Positions 59,521-64,000 of a stretch of 64,000 nt of DNA are shown in pieces. The DNA lies in assembly GCF_000383615.1 (NCBI RefSeq), contig NZ_KB911596.1:62001-126000 (forward strand), written 5' to 3'. The translations under genes were made by a program, and so were the position numbers. The stretch comes from Streptomyces canus 299MFChir4.1. GTDB lineage: Bacteria; Actinomycetota; Actinomycetes; Streptomycetales; Streptomycetaceae. Position 1 is the stretch's first letter. Each line of letters begins with the position of its first letter. The notes beneath the pieces were generated by a model. It saw nothing but the letters and a program-made list of their open reading frames with translations, did not search any database and was not told the DNA's origin.

Positions 59521-59765
59521 GCGACCCACCATTCCGCACCACGATGCACCCGGGGACAAACGCAAGCCCCGACCCCCTCCGAGAGAGGGCCGGGGTGTGG
59601 GGCAGAGCCCCATGAGTCTTCTCGCTTTGACGCAAGCTGCTGCGCTCCGGCGCCCGCTCGGGCCGGGCGCCGGAGCGGGACGGAGGCAGGAGCGGCGGCG
59701 CGCGGACCGGGCGGGCGCCGCGCCGCGCATGCGCGGCGCCTTGAACCCGTAAAGAAAGTTGTAAC
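59521..59765. other. Hairpin-rich non-coding locus at the AICE edge
   Basis: Contains GCTCCGGCGCCCG (59644-59656) paired with 59664-59676 around CTCGGGC, the 20-bp perfect palindrome GCGCCGCGCATGCGCGGCGC (59720-59739), and TGGGGC-AGA-GCCCCA near 59600-59614. No open frame looks coding. The arrangement could serve as a transfer (clt) or replication site of the element, or simply as terminators for the leftward genes. Confidence 0.5.
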
Positions 59766-60149
59766 TCAGTAGGTCGGGCGAGGCTTGAAGTCGTATGCGC
59801 AGCTGGGGAGGTTGGCGGCTTGACGGTGTGCGAGTGGCAGGAAGAGTGCCGGTCGGATGGTCCAGGTGATGCGTGTGTCGGCCTGGGTGATGGTCACCGT
59901 GCAGGGCTCGGCTCGTAGGAGGGCTCGTCGGGTTTCGATGCGGCCGTCGTACAGCCACTCCCACGCCTCTTGCGATGCGTCGGGGTCCAGTGCCGGTGAG
60001 ATGGTGCGCAGGGCCACCGCTACCCATCGGTCGGCCTGTGGTGCCGAGTACGCGTCGAAGGATGCTCGCAGCGCTGGCCCCGTCTCCTCGGTGAGGTCCT
60101 CGGTCCAGCACTCGCACCAGTAGCCCCACTGCGGCTTGTCCCTCAGCAC
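59766..60149 (-). CDS. AICE-associated hypothetical protein
   Basis: 127 residues from GTG at 60149, overlapping the ATP-binding gene stop by seven bases. Residues begin LRDKPQWGYWCECWTEDLTEETGPALRASFDAYSAPQADRW, a charged helical protein, then VTITQADTRITWTIRPALFLPLAHRQAA. No catalytic motif was recognised. The overlap means that it is translated with the RsbW-like gene, a pairing seen in several Streptomyces integrative elements. Confidence 0.6.
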   Translation of the reverse strand: MLRDKPQWGYWCECWTEDLTEETGPALRASFDAYSAPQADRWVAVALRTISPALDPDASQEAWEWLYDGRIETRRALLRAEPCTVTITQADTRITWTIRPALFLPLAHRQAANLPSCAYDFKPRPTY

Positions 60150-60571
60150 AGGTGTCCTCCTGAGCGTGGGGTCGTGAAGAGTTCCGCGGTGACCGTGCGG
60201 CCTCCGTCGCCGTGCCGGACGACGATCCGGTGGGCGATCGCGTTGACCATGGCCAGGCCTCGGCCGTGTTCGGCGTCCTGGTCCTGGTGCTCGATCTTCG
60301 GGGCGGTGCCGGCGTTTCCGTCGTCCGTGACGGACAGCGCTACGACCTGTGGGGAGACGGCCAGGGCCAGGTGGAAGCTGCCGGATGCGTGGCCGCTGGC
60401 CGTGTGGAGGATCGCGTTCGCGCTGAGCTCGCTCACGATCAGTTCGGCGTCCTCGGCCAGGGGGGAGCCGCGCAGGATGTCCCGTGTCCAGCGGCGGGCT
60501 CTGCTGACCTCTTCCGGGAAACCTGGGCAAGAAAGCCCCCACACCCGGGCTGTACTCGTATACTCGTGCAT
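60143..60571 (-). CDS. RsbW-like ATP-binding protein of the AICE
   Basis: 142 residues from ATG at 60571 with GAAGGAA six bases upstream. The GHKL motifs are AELIVSELSANAILHTA (N box), VVALSVTDDGNAGTAP (G1) and GRGLAMVNAIAHRI (G2). It is a stand-alone anti-sigma-type ATPase fold. The start codon lies inside an operator-like sequence (CTTGTATGCACGAGT on the minus strand), which links its control to the element's GntR repressor. Confidence 0.82.
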   Translation of the reverse strand: MHEYTSTARVWGLSCPGFPEEVSRARRWTRDILRGSPLAEDAELIVSELSANAILHTASGHASGSFHLALAVSPQVVALSVTDDGNAGTAPKIEHQDQDAEHGRGLAMVNAIAHRIVVRHGDGGRTVTAELFTTPRSGGHLC

Positions 60572-60576
60572 ACAAG
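60553..60576. promoter_or_regulatory. Operator-like site over the ATP-binding gene start
   Basis: Read on the minus strand: CTTGTATGCACGAGTATACG, matching the CTTGTATAGACGAGT motif of other AICE promoters with two changes and a second ACGAGT copy. It overlaps the ATG at 60571. Confidence 0.5.
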
Positions 60577-60617
60577 TTCCTTCGTGCTGGTAGGCCGCCA
60601 TGTGCAGCGGGTTTGGG

Positions 60618-61049
60618 CTAGACGAGTTTCACGCCGTCGTGGGCGCGTATGACCGGCGGGGACATCGCGTCGAGTGCGTCAAGGACGCGGATCGCGTATG
60701 CCTCGTCGGCGAGCTCGGAGACCTCTTCACGGGTCGCCCAGCGCAGGGCGCGGGTCTCGTCGCCGGTCATGGGCGTGCCGTCGGCGGCCTCGCAGCGGAA
60801 GACCAGCGAGACGATGAGGCCCGTCATGTTCTTGTAGACACCGGTGAGGGTCGCGGGAAGTGCGATCTTGATGCCGGTTTCTTCGAGGACTTCGCGTTGC
60901 AGTGCCTCGGGGATGGTTTCCTCGCGCTCCAGGATGCCACCCGGGGGTTCCCAGTGACCGTTGTCGCGGCGCTGGATCAGGAGGGCCCGGCCCTGGTCGT
61001 CGACGACGACCCCGGCGACGCTCACGGAGTGCGGGCGGTCTGTGCTCAC
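60618..61049 (-). CDS. Nudix hydrolase, Pif-like (AICE transfer immunity)
   Basis: 143 residues from GTG at 61049 with a GAGG-type site upstream. The Nudix box is complete: GGILEREETIPEALQREVLEETGI (G-x5-E-x7-REVLEETG), inside a fold starting SVSVAGVVVDDQGRALLIQRRDNG. In the well-studied element pSAM2, the Nudix protein Pif blocks transfer between donors; position next to a GntR repressor and a TraB gene matches that system. The nucleotide substrate is unknown. Confidence 0.85.
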   Translation of the reverse strand: MSTDRPHSVSVAGVVVDDQGRALLIQRRDNGHWEPPGGILEREETIPEALQREVLEETGIKIALPATLTGVYKNMTGLIVSLVFRCEAADGTPMTGDETRALRWATREEVSELADEAYAIRVLDALDAMSPPVIRAHDGVKLV

Positions 61050-61104
61050 GTTCCTCGGCCCTCTCAGATGGCTAGGCTCTCCACCGTAGCAACAAGACTC
61101 GCCC

Positions 61105-61120
61105 ACTCGTCTAGATACCT
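61105..61120 (+). promoter_or_regulatory. Operator and -10 box of the GntR gene
   Basis: ACTCGTCTAGATACCT shares the ACTCGT-x4-A core of the AICE operators, and its TAGATA (61112-61117) fits a -10 box 18 bases before the GTG. Autoregulation is inferred. Confidence 0.5.
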
Positions 61121-61134
61121 AAAGGAGTACACAC

Positions 61135-61923
61135 GTGCCCACTCTTCCTTCCGGCCTCCTCGGCGACCTGGACCCCACGAGTGATCGTGCGGTCTTCCGT
61201 CAGATCGCTGATCAACTGCGCGAGGCCATTGACCGTGGGCGGTTCAGAGAGGGCGAAAAGCTGCCCTCGGAGGCTGAGCTTGTCGATCATTACGGGGTTT
61301 CCCGGATGACCGTTCGAAACTCGTTTTCCATCCTTCAGGGTGAGGGCCTGGTCCACGCTGAGCACGGCAAGGGTGTCTTCGTGCGGCCTCGGCCGCCCGT
61401 GCGTCGGCTTGCCTCCGACCGGTTCGCCCGGCGACATCGGGAGCAGGGCAAGTCCGCGTTCATCGTGGAGGCGGACGCGGCCGGCAGTCACCCGCAGGTC
61501 GATAGCCTTGAGGTCAAGGAAGAGAAGGCCAGTCAGGACGTCTCCACCCGTCTCGGGTCTGTGCGGCGGGTGCTGGCTCGTCGGCGCCGGTATCTGCTCG
61601 ACGGGCGGCCGGTCGAGTTCGCCACCTCCTATCTCCCCCTCGACATCGCCCGGGGGACTCCGATCGCCGAGCCCAACCCCGGTCCCGGCGGCATCTACGC
61701 CCGCCTCGAAGAGCTGGGCCATCACCTCGACCGCTTCGAGGAAGAGATCCGCGCCCGGATGCCCTCGCCCGCTGAGGTCAAGACGCTCCGGTTGGCCTCC
61801 GGTGTGCCCGTGATCCATCTGATCCGGACCGCGTACGACACTGAGGGGCGGGCCGTCGAGGTCTGCGACACGGTGATGGCGGCTGACGCCTACGTGCTGT
61901 CGTATCAGCTTCCGGCGACCTGA
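61135..61923 (+). CDS. GntR/HutC family regulator, KorSA-like
   Basis: 262 residues from GTG at 61135 with AAAGGAG upstream. Winged HTH: FRQIADQLREAIDRGRFREGEKLPSEAELVDHYGVSRMTVRNSFSILQGEGLVHAEHGKGVFV. A UTRA effector domain follows (RRYLLDGRPVEFATSYLPLDI; VIHLIRTAYDTEGRAVEV). In AICEs the HutC-type repressor (KorSA in pSAM2) keeps transfer genes silent. The operators at 60553, 61105, 61984 and 62061 are its likely targets. It is divergent from the Nudix gene. Confidence 0.92.
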   Translation: MPTLPSGLLGDLDPTSDRAVFRQIADQLREAIDRGRFREGEKLPSEAELVDHYGVSRMTVRNSFSILQGEGLVHAEHGKGVFVRPRPPVRRLASDRFARRHREQGKSAFIVEADAAGSHPQVDSLEVKEEKASQDVSTRLGSVRRVLARRRRYLLDGRPVEFATSYLPLDIARGTPIAEPNPGPGGIYARLEELGHHLDRFEEEIRARMPSPAEVKTLRLASGVPVIHLIRTAYDTEGRAVEVCDTVMAADAYVLSYQLPAT

Positions 61924-61983
61924 CCGCAGGTCAGAGGTGGTGCGCGGGGACACTTCTCCGAACTCGTACACCTCAACAGGCAT

Positions 61984-62075
61984 ACTCGTATAGACGAGTG
62001 GGCAAGTTGTGTGGCAAGGTGATCACCGCGACTCCGGGAGATCGGGTTCGCAGATCGCATCTTGTATAGACGAGT
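61984..62075 (+). promoter_or_regulatory. Two AICE operators before the SCO3933-type gene
   Basis: ACTCGT-ATAG-ACGAGT (61984-61999) is a perfect inverted repeat. CTTGTATAGACGAGT (62061-62075) runs into TAGATA (62075-62080), a -10 box 10 bases before the TTG start. Together they allow tight repression of the transfer operon. Confidence 0.65.
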
Positions 62076-62090
62076 AGATAGGAAAGTTCC

Positions 62091-62447
62091 TTGCGCACCA
62101 TCCGTGTTGAGACCTCGGCCGCGACGATCCTCCTGACGGAGGCGCCCGAGCCCAAGGTCCGGGACCGGCAGACCGGCGAGATAGCCAAGGACGCCGTCAG
62201 TGGTGAGTCGCTGATGACCATCGGTGTCGTCTACATCGAGGAAGGGGAGTCCTCGCTCATCAAGGTCACCGTCCCTGAGAGCGGAGTCTCGGAGGGGCTG
62301 GCGCTCGGGGCGCCGGTCTCGCTGCCGGGGCTCATCGCCCGGCCGTGGGAGTCCGTGTTCAACGGTCAGCAGCGGCACGGCATCGCCTACCGCGCCGCCG
62401 CCGTGACCCCGGCAGCCTTCCCGGCCACTACCGGGGCCGCAGCCTGA
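62091..62447 (+). CDS. SCO3933-family regulatory protein
   Basis: 118 residues from TTG at 62091 with GGAAAG upstream. The sequence begins RTIRVETSAATILLTEAPEPKVRDRQTGEIAKD, a small beta-rich domain, with ESSLIKVTVPESGVSEGLALG in the middle and an Ala/Thr-rich end. It belongs to a family found between the GntR and FtsK genes of Streptomyces integrative elements. It possibly binds single-stranded DNA or modulates transfer, but no function is proven. The stop overlaps the TraB start (TGATG). Confidence 0.75.
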   Translation: MRTIRVETSAATILLTEAPEPKVRDRQTGEIAKDAVSGESLMTIGVVYIEEGESSLIKVTVPESGVSEGLALGAPVSLPGLIARPWESVFNGQQRHGIAYRAAAVTPAAFPATTGAAA

Positions 62448-63823
62448 TGAGCGACCTCGCAACGCTTGTGGAGGTGGGTGGTCCTGTCGCCATGCTCGGT
62501 GGCGGGGCCGCCTACGCCCGGGCCAAGCATCCGGCGGTCTACTGGTCCGCGGTTGGCCTGCCGGTATCCACGCTCCGGCTGATGACCTCCTACGGGTCGG
62601 TCATGGAAGCGTGTGGCCTGACCGTGGCGCCGTCCCGGCTGCGGGTCCTCGCCGTCAAGGCCACCACCCGCCGTGAGGTGCGGCCCGTGCCTCCTCGCCG
62701 GGGAGTCATCCGGCCCACCTCGACCGGGCTGCGGCTTCGCCTCCGGCTCGCCCCGGGCCAGGAACCGGCGGACGTCGCTGCCTCGGCCGAACGGCTTCGG
62801 CACGCCTGGGGCGTTCATGCCGTGTACGTCACCACGGTCAAGCCGGGTGTGGTCGAGCTGCGGCTCGTCGGCTATGACGTCCTGCGCCAGGTACGGATGC
62901 CCCGGAAGCTCGACAGCGGGTTCCTCACGGTGCCGGTAGCCCTCCGCGAGGACGCCACGCCCTTCCTGCGGGACTACCGCGCCGTTCCCCATCAACTCAC
63001 CCTCGGCGCGACGCTGTCGGGCAAGTCCATGTACCTGCGTCACCTCATCTCCGGCCTCGCCCGTCAGCCGGTTGCGCTCGTCGGCATCGACTGCAAACGG
63101 GGCGTCGAACTGGCGCCGTTCGCCTCGCGCCTGTCCGCGTTTGCCACCGACCAGGAGGAAGCCGCCGAGCTGCTGCCCGCACTCGTCAAGGAAATGGAGG
63201 ACCGATACGACCTGATCAAGGCCCGGCAGGGCATCGCTCCGGACATCCCCGACGAGGAGATCACCTCCGACATCTGGGGCCTGCCCGAGAGCGAACGCCC
63301 CGTGCCCGTCGTGCTGTTCGTCGACGAGGTGGCCGAACTCTTCCTCACTGCCACGAAGAAGGACGAGGAACGCCGCGACGAGATGGTCACCCAGCTCATC
63401 CGCCTCGCCCAGCTCGGCCGCGCCGCCGGCATCTACCTGGAAGTCTGCGGTCAGCGCTTCGGTGCCGAACTGGGCGAGGGTGCCACCATGCTGCGCGCTC
63501 AGCTGACCGGCCGCGTCTGCCACCGCGTCAACGACGAAGCCTCGGCGAAGATGGCTCTCGGTGACATCGCCCCCGAAGCGGTCCACGCCGCATGCGCCAT
63601 CGCTCCCGACCGGCCCGGCCTGGCCGTCGCGGGTGACACCTCCGGTGGCTGGTCTCGCATTCGGACGCCGTACCTGTCCCTGGGCGCCGCCGCTGACGTG
63701 TGCCGCGAGTCGGCGCACATGGTGCCCGACCTGCCTGCCCTCAAGCGGTTCCGGCCCGACCTGCCCGTCCGGCCAGTTGAGACGCCCAGCCCGGCCGTTC
63801 AATCGCACCCCGTGACCGACTGA
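62447..63823 (+). CDS. FtsK/SpoIIIE-type conjugal transfer translocase (TraB/TraSA)
   Basis: 458 residues from ATG at 62447. An N-terminal region with a weak membrane segment is followed by the translocase core: Walker A-like LGATLSGKSMYLRHLISGL, VALVGIDCKRGVELAPF, Walker B VPVVLFVDEVAELFL, and RLAQLGRAAGIYLEVCGQRFGAEL. It forms a hexameric pump that moves double-stranded element DNA between mycelia, the hallmark of actinomycete conjugation. It anchors the AICE identification; the replication and integration genes are expected to the right of the window. Confidence 0.92.
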   Translation: MSDLATLVEVGGPVAMLGGGAAYARAKHPAVYWSAVGLPVSTLRLMTSYGSVMEACGLTVAPSRLRVLAVKATTRREVRPVPPRRGVIRPTSTGLRLRLRLAPGQEPADVAASAERLRHAWGVHAVYVTTVKPGVVELRLVGYDVLRQVRMPRKLDSGFLTVPVALREDATPFLRDYRAVPHQLTLGATLSGKSMYLRHLISGLARQPVALVGIDCKRGVELAPFASRLSAFATDQEEAAELLPALVKEMEDRYDLIKARQGIAPDIPDEEITSDIWGLPESERPVPVVLFVDEVAELFLTATKKDEERRDEMVTQLIRLAQLGRAAGIYLEVCGQRFGAELGEGATMLRAQLTGRVCHRVNDEASAKMALGDIAPEAVHAACAIAPDRPGLAVAGDTSGGWSRIRTPYLSLGAAADVCRESAHMVPDLPALKRFRPDLPVRPVETPSPAVQSHPVTD

Positions 63824-63912
63824 CCTTCGCCCCCTCCCACCTCCCGGTCGGCGTGACCGCCTCGCGCCACGTCCCTACCCCTCCCATTCCTGAACCCGGA
63901 AGGAGCCGCATC

Positions 63913-64000
63913 GTGCGCGCCCACCTGGCCCGCGTTGACGCGGTGCTCGTCCAGGCCCTCATCGCCGCCGCGCTGTCCTTCGCCCACCTCCACGACGTTG
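63913..64000 (+). CDS. DUF2637 membrane protein, N-terminus only
   Basis: Starts with GTG at 63913 after AGGAG and continues beyond the window. The visible residues RAHLARVDAVLVQALIAAA, then LSFAHLHDV, match the first helix of DUF2637 proteins, which follow the TraB gene in many AICEs and are thought to act as spread (Spd)-like or replication-associated membrane proteins. Only 29 codons are seen, so the call rests partly on context. Confidence 0.6.
   Translation, partial: MRAHLARVDAVLVQALIAAALSFAHLHDV

Noticed and set aside
57000..64000. Complete prophage
   Set aside because: No capsid, tail, terminase or lysis genes are visible; the genes present are those of a conjugative element, and the integrase is dead.

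Overview
The window is high-GC actinomycete DNA and almost certainly a Streptomyces chromosome. It carries an SsgA-family sporulation gene, RDD/DUF2510 proteins, a DUF397 / DUF5753-HTH / RsbW-type module, many GTG starts and strongly GC-biased third codon positions. From memory, the gene order (clpS, NAD salvage pair, M6 protease, ssgG-like, hpd, chito-oligosaccharide operon, murA-hup-malic enzyme, narK) resembles the core of the S. coelicolor chromosome. The last 7-9 kb is accessory DNA belonging to an actinomycete integrative and conjugative element (AICE).

Layout. 1-3.5 kb: start of an amino-acid permease, then clpS with its DUF2017 partner, divergent from nicotinate phosphoribosyltransferase and nicotinamidase (NAD salvage). 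3.5-10 kb: a conserved small protein, a large secreted M6 metalloprotease, a small membrane protein, 0.7 kb of degenerate repeats and two RDD membrane proteins. 10-16.9 kb: SsgG-like protein, FAD-linked oxidase, TPR membrane protein, a nitrile hydratase whose beta subunit is split into two genes, then 4-hydroxyphenylpyruvate dioxygenase divergent from an Lrp/AsnC regulator. 16.9-21.3 kb: a glycine-betaine/choline-type ABC transporter whose permease/binding-protein junction is filled with decayed copies of the flanking gene ends. 21.3-30.5 kb: HTH regulator with a nested operator, Lon-domain protein, remnant of an enolase-superfamily gene, IclR regulator, DEAD-like helicase, MFS exporter, tRNA-Cys, nitrobindin-like protein, tandem SUKH-4 protein and P-loop kinase. 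30.5-35.7 kb: a three-subunit molybdenum hydroxylase plus a 42-residue membrane protein. 36-40.6 kb: GH20 hexosaminidase with a sugar ABC importer. 40.8-45.4 kb: DUF3039, YqgE, MurA, HU and malic enzyme. 45.7-54 kb: HelD/HelR-type helicase, ECF sigma factor with its zinc anti-sigma factor, CGNR regulator, DUF1772 protein, HemD-winged-helix regulator and NarK.

54-57 kb: an AbiEii-like nucleotidyltransferase pair and a WhiJ-like regulatory trio. 57-64 kb: a dead tyrosine integrase; an orphan polymorphic-toxin tip (HINT end plus GIY-YIG nuclease) with its probable immunity gene; a hairpin-rich non-coding locus; and the conjugation/regulation module of an AICE (ATP-binding protein, Pif-like Nudix hydrolase, KorSA-like GntR repressor, SCO3933-type protein, TraB/FtsK translocase, start of a DUF2637 protein). 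Repeated CTTGTATAGACGAGT-like operators link the AICE promoters.

Points most worth checking are the split nitrile hydratase, the orphan toxin-immunity pair beside the AICE, the loss of the catalytic glutamate in the molybdenum hydroxylase, and the decaying tandem duplications inside the betaine transporter operon. Product names rest on motifs read by eye and on remembered family features; no database search was run.
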